NCBI GenBank assembly: GCA_028690155.1
Contig: JAQVBU010000006.1
Location: forward strand, 60,593-124,592
Direction of reading: 5' to 3'
DNA: 64,000 nt
DNA from: Alphaproteobacteria bacterium
GTDB lineage: Bacteria; Pseudomonadota; Alphaproteobacteria; UBA9219
This document shows positions 18,648-26,918 of the stretch, one piece after another. The notes beneath the pieces are model-generated. The model did no database searches, was not told the origin of the DNA, and saw nothing but the letters and a program-made list of their open reading frames with translations. The position numbers and the translations under genes are program-made. Within the stretch, counting starts at the first letter, position 1. The number at the start of each line of letters is the position of its first letter.

Positions 18648-19397
18648 ATGCTTGAGATTAAAAATCTTCACGTTGCCATTGACGGCAAGGAAATTCTAAA
18701 GGGTATTGACCTGAGCTTGCCCGATGGCCAAGTGCACGCCATCATGGGCCCTAACGGATCGGGTAAAAGCACGCTTTCGTATGTTTTGGCCGGGCGCGAC
18801 GGCTATACGGTCACACAAGGATCCGTTACACTAAAAGGCAAAGACATTCTGTCGCTTTCCCCCGATCAGCGCGCCGCGCAAGGAGTCTTCCTCGCCATGC
18901 AGTATCCTGTCGAAATCCCCGGCGTTACGACGATGAGCTTTTTAAAAACCGCCTTAAATGCGTTGCGCAAGGCGCGCGGACAGAACCCTTTGGATGCGCT
19001 TCAAATCCTGAAGCTCTTGCGGGAAAAAGCAAAGGCGCTCGACCTATCGCAGGAGCTTTTGTCCCGCGCCGTTAACGTCGGCTTCTCGGGCGGCGAAAAG
19101 AAACGCAACGAAGTCCTTCAGATGGCCGTGCTGGAGCCCTCGCTGTGCCTGCTCGATGAAACCGACAGCGGGCTCGATATCGACGCGTTGCGCGTTGTGG
19201 CCAACGGCGTCAACGCGTTACGCGCGCCTTCTCGTTCGATGCTTGTCATTACGCATTATCAGCGTTTGCTCGACTATATTAAACCCGATGTCGTGCACGT
19301 GCTCGCTTATGGCAAAATTCGTCAAAGCGGCGGGCCTGAACTCGCCAAGGAACTCGAAAAAACCGGCTATGCCGCTTTCGCACGGGAGGACGCATGA
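18648..19397 (+). CDS. sufC: Fe-S assembly ATPase SufC
   Basis: This is the ABC-type ATPase that drives conformational change in SufBC2D. The 249 residues contain Walker A GPNGSGKST, a Q-loop within FLAMQYPVEIPG (the SufC hallmark), signature FSGGEKKRNE, Walker B LCLLDETDSGLDID and the H-loop ITHYQ. It overlaps the following HAD gene by 4 bases (ATGA). Confidence 0.97.
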   Translation: MLEIKNLHVAIDGKEILKGIDLSLPDGQVHAIMGPNGSGKSTLSYVLAGRDGYTVTQGSVTLKGKDILSLSPDQRAAQGVFLAMQYPVEIPGVTTMSFLKTALNALRKARGQNPLDALQILKLLREKAKALDLSQELLSRAVNVGFSGGEKKRNEVLQMAVLEPSLCLLDETDSGLDIDALRVVANGVNALRAPSRSMLVITHYQRLLDYIKPDVVHVLAYGKIRQSGGPELAKELEKTGYAAFAREDA

Positions 19398-20092
19398 GCT
19401 CGAGCGCGACCAACCTTGTCGTCTTCGACTGGAACGGGACCCTGCTCGCCGACACGAACGCTTGCATCAACGCCACGAACGTCGTCCTTGAGCGTCTGGG
19501 TCTCTCCCCCGTCTCGCGCCGCCGCTACCAAGACCTTTACACCATGCCGCTTGACAAATTTTACGAAAACCTCGGCGTCGATGAAGACCTCCTCGCCGTC
19601 CACGAAGCCACCATCCATCCCCTTTGGCACGACGTTTACAGCGCGGCGCCCATTCGTCTCCGCCGCGGGGCCCGAGACGCTCTGCGCGCCATCAAACGGG
19701 CTCCGTGCAAGACCGTCGTCCTCAGCAACTACCTCGTCGACAAAATCGAACGGCAGGCCCGGCAGTTCGGCATCGCCGACCATTTCGACGACATTCTCGC
19801 CTTCACGCCCCTGGACGATCTCTATCGCCGTGCCGGCAAGGGCCCACGGCTGAAAAACTACCTGACGGCCTCGCCGGTCCGCCGTTCGATCATCGTCGGC
19901 GACACCGAGGAAGAAATCGCAATCGGAAAAAAACTGGGCATGACGACCGTCTCAATCACCGACGGCACCTGCTCGCGCGCGCGCCTGAAGGCCGCGGGTC
20001 CCGACTTCCTGATCGCGTCGCTGAACGAGCTGACCTCGATCGTCGACGAGCTTTTCGACAACTCTTCGATCTCTCGAGGAGGCCGCGCATGA
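19394..20092 (+). CDS. HAD-superfamily phosphatase inserted in the suf operon
   Basis: This is a 232-residue haloacid-dehalogenase-type phosphatase. Motif I is VVFDWNGTLLAD near residue 12 (nucleophile Asp and acid/base Asn-Gly context; the usual second Asp is replaced by Asn). Motif II is VVLSN near residue 109, and motif IV is IIVGDTEEEI near residue 157. It resembles phosphoglycolate phosphatase-like enzymes. It overlaps sufC and sufD by 4 bases each, so it is translated as part of the operon, but no Fe-S role is known. Hand counts of three 60-base lines inside it give 58-67 percent GC, against 45-52 percent in sampled sufC and sufD lines, which suggests later acquisition. Confidence 0.8.
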   Translation: MSSSATNLVVFDWNGTLLADTNACINATNVVLERLGLSPVSRRRYQDLYTMPLDKFYENLGVDEDLLAVHEATIHPLWHDVYSAAPIRLRRGARDALRAIKRAPCKTVVLSNYLVDKIERQARQFGIADHFDDILAFTPLDDLYRRAGKGPRLKNYLTASPVRRSIIVGDTEEEIAIGKKLGMTTVSITDGTCSRARLKAAGPDFLIASLNELTSIVDELFDNSSISRGGRA

Positions 20093-21147
20093 CCCTAGCC
20101 GCCTTCAAAAACCGCGCCAGCCAAAATCAGGAAGCGTGGCGTTATACCAATCTCGACACGCTTCTGTCCCCTGCCGCGCTCGACGCTGAACCCTTCCCTC
20201 ACGGCCCCCACGCGTGTCCCTTTAAAACATGTCTGGTTTTCCTGAACGGAATCTTTGAACCCTCAATGTCGCGCTTCGGCTCCGTTCCGTCTTGTTTGCT
20301 TATGGGCGATCGCGATTCCGGCTATAGCCTTACCTTGGGTGAGCAGACCTGCCTTGTCGCCCATCCGGTCGAACTCGTTTTCGCTTCGGATTCGAAGGCC
20401 CCGGATGAAATCCCCCTCAAATTTTCCATCTCTCTCGGCAAAAACGCGCGGCTTTCCTTGCTTGAAAATCACCGGGCGTCCGCTGTCCCCGTCTCTGTCG
20501 AAACGTCCGTGACCTTGGCTCCTCATGCCAAATTCGTGCACGGCAAAATCGTCTCGGGCGGCCCGCATTTGGCTCTTTATACCGTCCATGCTGCCGAAGG
20601 CTCTTTCTATACCAACACATCCCTGCTTCGCCGGACGCGACCGGCTCGGAACGAGTTTTCCGTTCATCTCGACGGCCAAGGAGCCCAAGTTTCCTTGAAC
20701 GGCATCATGTTCCTGAACGGCCATGATCACGCCGATACGACCGCGCACGTTTTGCACAACGCCCCTCATTGCACGAGCCGCCAGTCCTACAAGTCCGTTC
20801 TGGACGAAAGCGCGCGCGGTGTGTTTCAGGGGCGCATCACCGTCGCGCCCCATGCCCAGAAAACCGACGGCTATCAGATAAGCCGTGCGCTTCTGCTTTC
20901 GGATAAAGCCGAGATGGACTCAAAACCAGAACTCGAAATTTATGCCGACGATGTGTCGTGCCGCCATGGCAACTCGGTCGGCGATTTGGATCCCGATGCT
21001 TTGTTTTATCTTCGCTCGAGAGGGTTGGACGAAAAAGCCGCGCGCGACCTTCTTATTCAGGGGTTCTTGGCCGACGCCCTCGATTCCCTGCCCGTCGAGG
21101 CGTGGGGGTCTTCGTTCCGCCACGAGCTTGGATTGGAGCCTTTATGA
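20089..21147 (+). CDS. sufD: Fe-S cluster assembly protein SufD
   Basis: This is the second scaffold paralogue of the SufBC2D complex. The 352 residues show the SufD pattern: QEAWRYTNL near residue 12, a right-handed beta-helix core, TTAHVLHNAPHCTSRQ, FQGRITVAPHAQKTDGYQ and DDVSCRHGNSVGDLD, then a C-terminal helical domain with RGLDEKAARDLLIQGF. The ATG at 20089 follows GAGGAGG and overlaps the HAD stop; an open extension upstream belongs to another frame. It overlaps sufS by 4 bases. Confidence 0.95.
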   Translation: MTLAAFKNRASQNQEAWRYTNLDTLLSPAALDAEPFPHGPHACPFKTCLVFLNGIFEPSMSRFGSVPSCLLMGDRDSGYSLTLGEQTCLVAHPVELVFASDSKAPDEIPLKFSISLGKNARLSLLENHRASAVPVSVETSVTLAPHAKFVHGKIVSGGPHLALYTVHAAEGSFYTNTSLLRRTRPARNEFSVHLDGQGAQVSLNGIMFLNGHDHADTTAHVLHNAPHCTSRQSYKSVLDESARGVFQGRITVAPHAQKTDGYQISRALLLSDKAEMDSKPELEIYADDVSCRHGNSVGDLDPDALFYLRSRGLDEKAARDLLIQGFLADALDSLPVEAWGSSFRHELGLEPL

Positions 21148-22364
21148 CCTTCGACGTTTATGCCGTTCAACGCGACTTTCCCGTTCTTAGCCAAACCGTT
21201 CACGGCCATCCCCTCGTCTATCTCGACAACGGCGCTTCCGCCCAGAAACCGCAGATTGTTATCGACACCATGGCCCGTTTCATGTCGGACGCCTATGCCA
21301 ACGTCCATCGCGGCGTCCATACGCTAAGCCAAAAGGCTACGGAAGCCTTTGAAGGGGTGCGCCCTATCGTACAGCGTTTTATCAACGCCGCCCATGAAGA
21401 TGAAATCGTCTTTACCCGCAACACCACCGAATCCATCAACCTTGTTGCCCAAAGCTGGGGCCGCGCGAACCTGAAGAAAGGCGACGAAGTTCTCATCACG
21501 GCCCTTGAGCATCATGCCAATATCGTTCCTTGGCAAATGCTGCGGGACGCGTTGGGAATTGTTCTGCGCGTTGTTCCCGTCACGCCCGAGGGTGACGTCC
21601 GGATCGAGGATGTGCGCGCCGCCTTGTCGGATAAAACGAAACTGGTGGCCGTGGCGCATACCTCGAACGTTTTGGGCACCGTGCTTCCGATAAAAGAGAT
21701 CGTTCAGGCCGCGCATGATGCGGGCGCTTTGGCGCTTATCGACGGCGCTCAGGGCGTTTGCCATGACGCAAGCGATGTGCAGGCTTGGGATGCCGATTTT
21801 TTCTGCTTTTCGGGCCATAAGCTCTACGGCCCTACAGGCATCGGCGTCCTTTACGGCAAACGCGCGCTCCTTGCCGAGATGCCCCCCTACCAAGGCGGCG
21901 GCGACATGATTTCTTCCGTCTCTTTCGAAAAGACGCTTTATAAAGATCCGCCCTATCGCTTCGAGGCCGGAACACCCGCCATTGTCGAAGTTTTGGGCTT
22001 GAGGGCCGCCATCGAGTATCTTTCCGCGCTCGGCATGCAAAACATCGCCGCGCACGAACACGCCCTTCTGACTTATGCCACCCAAAAGCTCGCCGCCATT
22101 GAGGGCGTTCGGATTGTCGGCCAAGCCAAACATAAAGCCGCTATTCTTTCTTTTGTGATGGATCAAGCCCATCCGCACGATATCGGAACCATCCTCGACC
22201 GCTGCGGCGTCGCGATCCGTGCGGGCCATCATTGCGCGCAACCTTTGATGGATCATTTGGGAATCGTTGCCACGGCGCGCGCTTCATTCGGCCTTTACAA
22301 TACCATTGAGGATGTGGATGCTCTGGTCGCCGCCGTTACCAAAGTTCAGGAGATTTTCGGATGA
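21144..22364 (+). CDS. sufS: Cysteine desulfurase SufS
   Basis: This PLP enzyme removes sulfur from cysteine to supply Fe-S assembly. The 406 residues contain YLDNGASAQKP near residue 27, TRNTTESINLVA, the PLP lysine in FSGHKLYGPTG, and the persulfide cysteine in RAGHHCAQPLM near the C-terminus. It is a group II desulfurase. Overlaps with sufD and with the SufU gene are each 4 bases, so the four genes are translationally coupled. Confidence 0.96.
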   Translation: MTFDVYAVQRDFPVLSQTVHGHPLVYLDNGASAQKPQIVIDTMARFMSDAYANVHRGVHTLSQKATEAFEGVRPIVQRFINAAHEDEIVFTRNTTESINLVAQSWGRANLKKGDEVLITALEHHANIVPWQMLRDALGIVLRVVPVTPEGDVRIEDVRAALSDKTKLVAVAHTSNVLGTVLPIKEIVQAAHDAGALALIDGAQGVCHDASDVQAWDADFFCFSGHKLYGPTGIGVLYGKRALLAEMPPYQGGGDMISSVSFEKTLYKDPPYRFEAGTPAIVEVLGLRAAIEYLSALGMQNIAAHEHALLTYATQKLAAIEGVRIVGQAKHKAAILSFVMDQAHPHDIGTILDRCGVAIRAGHHCAQPLMDHLGIVATARASFGLYNTIEDVDALVAAVTKVQEIFG

Positions 22365-22822
22365 GCAACGATTTGCGGGACCTTTACCAAGACTTGATCC
22401 TCGACCACAGCAAGCATCCCCGTAATTTTCGCCCCTTGCCGGGCGCCAACCGCGAGGCTTTAGGCCATAATCCTTTGTGCGGGGACAAGCTTTCCCTGCA
22501 CCTTATTGTCGATAACAACGATGTCATTCAGGACATCGCCTTTCAGGGCGCGGGGTGCGCTATTTCCGTCGCGTCCGCCTCGATGATGTCTGAAATGCTC
22601 AAAGGCAAGACCATCCAAGAGGCCGAAAAGCTTTTTGCCTATCTCCACGAGGCTTGCACCGGGGGGGATGCCGACGCGACAGGTCTTGACGAAGACGCCA
22701 TCGCCCATATCGACGCCCTTTCCGGCGTGCGTGATTATCCTATACGCGTCAAGTGCGCCACCTTGGCTTGGCATACGTTGGAAGCGGCCCTTAACAAGAA
22801 AAAGACCACGTCCACAGAGTAG
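22361..22822 (+). CDS. sufU: SufU-type sulfur acceptor / scaffold
   Basis: This is a 153-residue member of the NifU/IscU family. Cysteines lie in NPLCGD, GAGCAIS and RVKCATL, with the Asp after the first, as in zinc-binding SufU of Bacillus. There is an insertion before the third cysteine (around TGGDADATGLDEDA) typical of SufU rather than IscU. SufU accepts the persulfide from SufS; in this operon it likely replaces SufE, which is absent. Confidence 0.92.
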   Translation: MSNDLRDLYQDLILDHSKHPRNFRPLPGANREALGHNPLCGDKLSLHLIVDNNDVIQDIAFQGAGCAISVASASMMSEMLKGKTIQEAEKLFAYLHEACTGGDADATGLDEDAIAHIDALSGVRDYPIRVKCATLAWHTLEAALNKKKTTSTE

Positions 22823-22900
22823 CATGGGGGCCGTATCGTCCTTTGTTTTTCCGTGGGGTAAAATCCCAATCCGTTCTCCACACCGCTAGCGGGAGTTTTT

Positions 22901-23233
22901 ATGGAAAATCCTTCTGAAGCCGAGCTTGGCGCGAACATCGTCGATCAGTTGCGTCTTATTTACGACCCCGAAATCCCCGTCAACATCTTCGACCTTGGCT
23001 TGATTTACGCCATCGACGTCAAAACGAAAGACAACGGCCTTTTCGACGCTTCGGTCACGATGACCCTTACGTCGCCCAACTGCCCCGTTGCCGAAGACCT
23101 CCCCAAGCAAGTCGAAGAGGCCATCCGTGCCATCAACGGCGCCGATCATGTCGTCGTCTCCGTCACATGGGATCCGCCGTGGGACAAGTCGCGCATGTCC
23201 GACGAGGCTCGGATTCTTTTAAATATGTTCTAA
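22901..23233 (+). CDS. sufT: SufT / MIP18-family Fe-S maturation protein
   Basis: This is a 110-residue DUF59 (MIP18) protein. Diagnostic blocks are YDPEIPVNIFDLGLIY and TSPNCPVAEDLP, with a conserved cysteine, then the VTWDPPWDKSRMSDEAR terminus. SufT homologues help load or deliver Fe-S clusters. GCGGGAG 6 bases before the ATG acts as ribosome-binding site. It starts 78 bases after sufU and is the last gene of the operon. Confidence 0.92.
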   Translation: MENPSEAELGANIVDQLRLIYDPEIPVNIFDLGLIYAIDVKTKDNGLFDASVTMTLTSPNCPVAEDLPKQVEEAIRAINGADHVVVSVTWDPPWDKSRMSDEARILLNMF

Positions 23234-23303
23234 CCTTATACTAAAGGTTAATGTTTCGGCTCTATCAAAAGGGCTTTCTGATTCTCTAACAATACGGGTT
23301 GCT

Positions 23304-25895
23304 ATGACTGCTGAAATTTTTCTTTCCGATTATGCCGTTCCTTCTTTTCTCGTCAAAAAGGTTTCGCTGGACGTCACTGTCGGCAAAAAGCGCACCACCG
23401 TGCTGGCGGCTCTTTCCGTCTTTCGCAACCCCAAGGCTAAAAACAAAAAAGCGCCGCTGTTCCTGAACGGCGAAGAGCAAAAGCTTCTTTGCGTGTGCGT
23501 TGACGGTCGCGAATTGTCGAAAAAGGAATACACGCTGACAAAGGAAGGGTTGGCGATCCCCGCCTTGCCCGACAAGGCCGTCGTCTCGATCGCCAGTTCG
23601 CACGATCCGTATGCCAACACGGCTCTTTCCGGTTTTTATGCGTCCGGCTCTATGCTGTCGACCCAATGCGAAGCCGAAGGCTTCCGCCGTATCACTTTCT
23701 ATCCCGACCGCCCCGACGTCATGGCCACGTTCCGCGTCACCATCCATGCCGACAAGAAAAAATTTCCCGTCCTTCTGGCCAACGGCAATTTGATCGAAAG
23801 CGGCGCGGAACCCGGCGGACGGCATTACGCCGTGTGGGACGATCCCTTCCCCAAGCCTTGCTATTTATTTGCGATGGTGGCGGGCAAGCTCGATAAACGT
23901 AAAAGCTCGTTCACGACAAAGTCCGGACGCAAGGTGGCTATCGAAATCTACGTCGAGCCCGGCAAGACAAAGGACGCCGATTTTGCGCTTTTGGCCATCA
24001 AAAAAGCGATGCGTTGGGACGAAAAACGCTTTGGGCTTGAATACGATTTGGACCGCTTCATGATGGTTGCGACGCCCTTCTTTAACATGGGCGCTATGGA
24101 GAACAAGGGGCTGAACATTTTTAACGATACGTGCGCGTTGGGTCGGACCGACACGGCCACGGACACGACCATTTCGTTTATCGAGCGCGTCGTGGCGCAC
24201 GAATACTTCCACAACTGGACCGGCGACCGCATCACCTGCCGCGACTGGTTCCAACTGAGCCTTAAAGAAGGCCTGACCGTATTCCGCGAACAAGAATACA
24301 TGGGCGATGCTCATTCCATCGCGGTCGAGCGTTTGGAAAATGTGCGCGATCTTCGTCTGCGCCAATTTGCCGAAGACGCGGGCGCGCTGGCTCATTCCGT
24401 ACGGCCCGCTTCGTATCAAGCCATCGACAACTTCTATACCACCACCGTTTATGACAAAGGCGCCGAAGTCGTTCGAATGATCCAAACGCTTGTGGGCCGC
24501 GAGGGCTTCGACCGTGGCATGGCGCTGTACGTCAAGCGCCACGACGGACAGGCCGTAACCTGCGACGCGTTCGTTCAGGCCATGGCCGACGCCAACAAAA
24601 AATCCTTTTTCGATCCCAAGCTTTTCATGCGTTGGTACAGCCAAGCGGGCACGCCCGTTCTGGACGTTAAAAGCCGATACGACGCCCAGGCCAAGCGCCT
24701 AACGATGACCGTGCGTCAATCATGCCCTCCTACACCGGGCCAACCGGTTAAAAAGCCTTTGTTGATCCCCTTCGCCGTCGGGCTTTTGAACGCCAAGGGC
24801 GAGGACATCATCCCGACGGTGGTGGTTCCTTTGAAGAAGGCCCGGGAGATCCTCGTTGTCGAGGGTATCGAGGAAAAGCCCGTTCTCTCCTTGTTGCGGG
24901 ACTTCTCGGCGCCGGTAAGAGTTTCTTACGCCTATACCGATGAGGAACTTTTGTTCCTTCTCAGTCATGACAGCGATCCTTTCTCTCGCTTTGAGGCTGG
25001 ATTCACGTTGGCGACCAAGGCCTTGCTGGACCCAAAACAAAACCCCAAGGCTTTCATTGATGCCTTGGGTTGCGTATTGCGCGACAAGACCATCGATCCC
25101 GCCTTTAAGGCCATGATGTTGACCCTTCCCACCGAAGGCGAATTGGGCTTGGCGCTTAAGGCGCAGGGAGCGTTGATCAACATGCCTCCCCTTTACGCCG
25201 TGCGTAAAAAACTGTTCCGCCGCATCGGCAAACGTCTGGCCGCCGACTTCGAAGCGTGTCGTGCATCCCTTAAGGTACCCGAAGGAGCCGCGGATGGCGC
25301 GACGATGGGGCGGCGCAGCTTGCGCAACCTGTGCCTGTCCTATCTTGCAGCCTCGCAAGACAAAGCCGTGATGAAGGACGTTTTCGCGCAGGCAACGCAA
25401 TCCAAAAACATGACCGATTGCGTGGCCGCGCTCGGCATTCTGGCGAGCACCACCTCGCCGCTAAAAGCCAAGGCCTTTAAAGCCTTCGAGAAAAAATGGA
25501 AGAAGGCCCCCACCGTCATGGATAAGTGGTTTGCGCTTCAGGCTTCGGCCAAGCGACCCGGCGTCCTCGCCTCGGTCCGCAAGCTGACCAAGCACAAAGG
25601 CTTTTCCTTCAAAAACCCTAACCGCGTCTCTTCCTTGATCGGCGTTTTCGCGGGCAATGGCTTGGCTTTCCATGCCAAAAACGGTTCAGGCTATCGCTTT
25701 GTTGCCGACATGATTATCAAACTCGACCCCTTGAATCCTCTGAAGGCAGCCGCGCTGGCCAAAAGCTTTACCCGGTGGCGCGATTACGTACCGGCTCAAC
25801 AAAAGCTGATGAAAGCCCAATTGCGCCGCTTGGCGAAGATCAAAACCTTGTCCCCCAACACAGCCGAGGTTGTCAAAAAAAGCCTGAACGGATAA
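23304..25895 (+). CDS. pepN: Aminopeptidase N (M1 metallopeptidase)
   Basis: This zinc aminopeptidase removes N-terminal residues from peptides in the cytosol. The 863 residues match bacterial PepN. Substrate motif GAMENKG is near residue 262, and the zinc site HEYFHNWTGDR near 295 (HExxH) is followed by the distant Glu in LKEGLTVFRE. The C-terminal ~430 residues form the Ig-like domain and the helical cap (DUF3458 regions). It lies 70 bases after sufT with its own T-rich leader. Confidence 0.96.
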   Translation: MTAEIFLSDYAVPSFLVKKVSLDVTVGKKRTTVLAALSVFRNPKAKNKKAPLFLNGEEQKLLCVCVDGRELSKKEYTLTKEGLAIPALPDKAVVSIASSHDPYANTALSGFYASGSMLSTQCEAEGFRRITFYPDRPDVMATFRVTIHADKKKFPVLLANGNLIESGAEPGGRHYAVWDDPFPKPCYLFAMVAGKLDKRKSSFTTKSGRKVAIEIYVEPGKTKDADFALLAIKKAMRWDEKRFGLEYDLDRFMMVATPFFNMGAMENKGLNIFNDTCALGRTDTATDTTISFIERVVAHEYFHNWTGDRITCRDWFQLSLKEGLTVFREQEYMGDAHSIAVERLENVRDLRLRQFAEDAGALAHSVRPASYQAIDNFYTTTVYDKGAEVVRMIQTLVGREGFDRGMALYVKRHDGQAVTCDAFVQAMADANKKSFFDPKLFMRWYSQAGTPVLDVKSRYDAQAKRLTMTVRQSCPPTPGQPVKKPLLIPFAVGLLNAKGEDIIPTVVVPLKKAREILVVEGIEEKPVLSLLRDFSAPVRVSYAYTDEELLFLLSHDSDPFSRFEAGFTLATKALLDPKQNPKAFIDALGCVLRDKTIDPAFKAMMLTLPTEGELGLALKAQGALINMPPLYAVRKKLFRRIGKRLAADFEACRASLKVPEGAADGATMGRRSLRNLCLSYLAASQDKAVMKDVFAQATQSKNMTDCVAALGILASTTSPLKAKAFKAFEKKWKKAPTVMDKWFALQASAKRPGVLASVRKLTKHKGFSFKNPNRVSSLIGVFAGNGLAFHAKNGSGYRFVADMIIKLDPLNPLKAAALAKSFTRWRDYVPAQQKLMKAQLRRLAKIKTLSPNTAEVVKKSLNG

Positions 25896-25933
25896 GCTTC
25901 TTGGATGGTTCCTTTCTTTTTTGAGGGCTTTTT

Positions 25934-26767
25934 ATGCCGGACGGCACCCTTCCCTATCCTAAACTCGGCATCCTTGCAGGCGGCGGTGATGCTCCTCGGC
26001 AAGTGGTGCGCGCCTGCCTAGAGCAAGGGCGTCCTTTTTTCGTCTTTTGCCTCGAAGGCCAGGCTGACCCTGAACCAGCGTGGGAAGGGCCCCATACATG
26101 GCTTCCTTTAGGCGCTTTTGGCTCATTGCGCGACATAATCGCGCGCGAGCATATCGACGAGGTCGTCATGATCGGACGCGTGCGGCGCCCTTCTCTTGCC
26201 GAGATTAAACCCGACTGGCAAGCCTTCAAAGCGTTGGCCTCGATCCGCCTTCATGCCTCGGGCGACGATGCTTTGCTTCGCTCGATCGGCGAAACCATCG
26301 AACGTTTGTGCCATGTGCGCGTCATTGGCGTTCAGGATGTTTTGGGCGGTTTGCTTCTTCCTCCCGGTCTTTTAGGACAATGGGCACCCGACGCCCAGGC
26401 TAAGGCCGACATCGACCGCGGTCGCGCCGTCGCCGAAGCCCTTGGCGCCGTCGACGTCGGCCAGGCCGTCGTCGTTCAGCAAGGCATTGTTCTTGGCGTC
26501 GAGGCCGCCGAAGGCACAGACGCTCTTATTGCCCGCTGCAAAAACCTTCGCCGCCAAGGCCCGGGCGGCGTTTTGGTAAAAATGACCAAGCCCCAGCAGG
26601 ACAATCGATTCGACCTTCCCGCCCTTGGCCCCCATACCCTTATGGCCGCTCATGAGGCCGGCCTTCGCGGCATTGCCGCTTTGGCCGGGCGCACGCTTCT
26701 CATCAATCCCTCGGAAGTTAAGGCGTTCGCGGACGAGCATAAAATCTTCCTTTTTGGCCTCAATTAA
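25934..26767 (+). CDS. lpxI: UDP-2,3-diacylglucosamine pyrophosphatase LpxI
   Basis: LpxI hydrolyses UDP-2,3-diacylglucosamine to lipid X in lipid A synthesis, replacing LpxH in most Alphaproteobacteria. The 277-residue protein begins with KLGILAGGGDAPRQVV, the LpxI N-terminal signature, and contains DEVVMIGRVRRPSL, DDALLRSI and a C-terminal domain with VVVQQGIVLGVEAAEGTDAL and KMTKPQQDNRFDLPALGPHT. It implies the cell makes lipid A, consistent with the Lol system in the same window. Confidence 0.93.
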   Translation: MPDGTLPYPKLGILAGGGDAPRQVVRACLEQGRPFFVFCLEGQADPEPAWEGPHTWLPLGAFGSLRDIIAREHIDEVVMIGRVRRPSLAEIKPDWQAFKALASIRLHASGDDALLRSIGETIERLCHVRVIGVQDVLGGLLLPPGLLGQWAPDAQAKADIDRGRAVAEALGAVDVGQAVVVQQGIVLGVEAAEGTDALIARCKNLRRQGPGGVLVKMTKPQQDNRFDLPALGPHTLMAAHEAGLRGIAALAGRTLLINPSEVKAFADEHKIFLFGLN

Positions 26768-26918
26768 CCTTTTGCTGAAGAATCCCATAAAAATCATCAA
26801 ATTAACCAAATTATAACGCTCATAGGACGAGACTTATCTTCTCTTTTCCGATACACTGCCCTTCGTATCGGCGTCTTTTCTTTCGGAAGTTCTTTTTGAG
26901 GTTCGGGATCGGTTTTTC

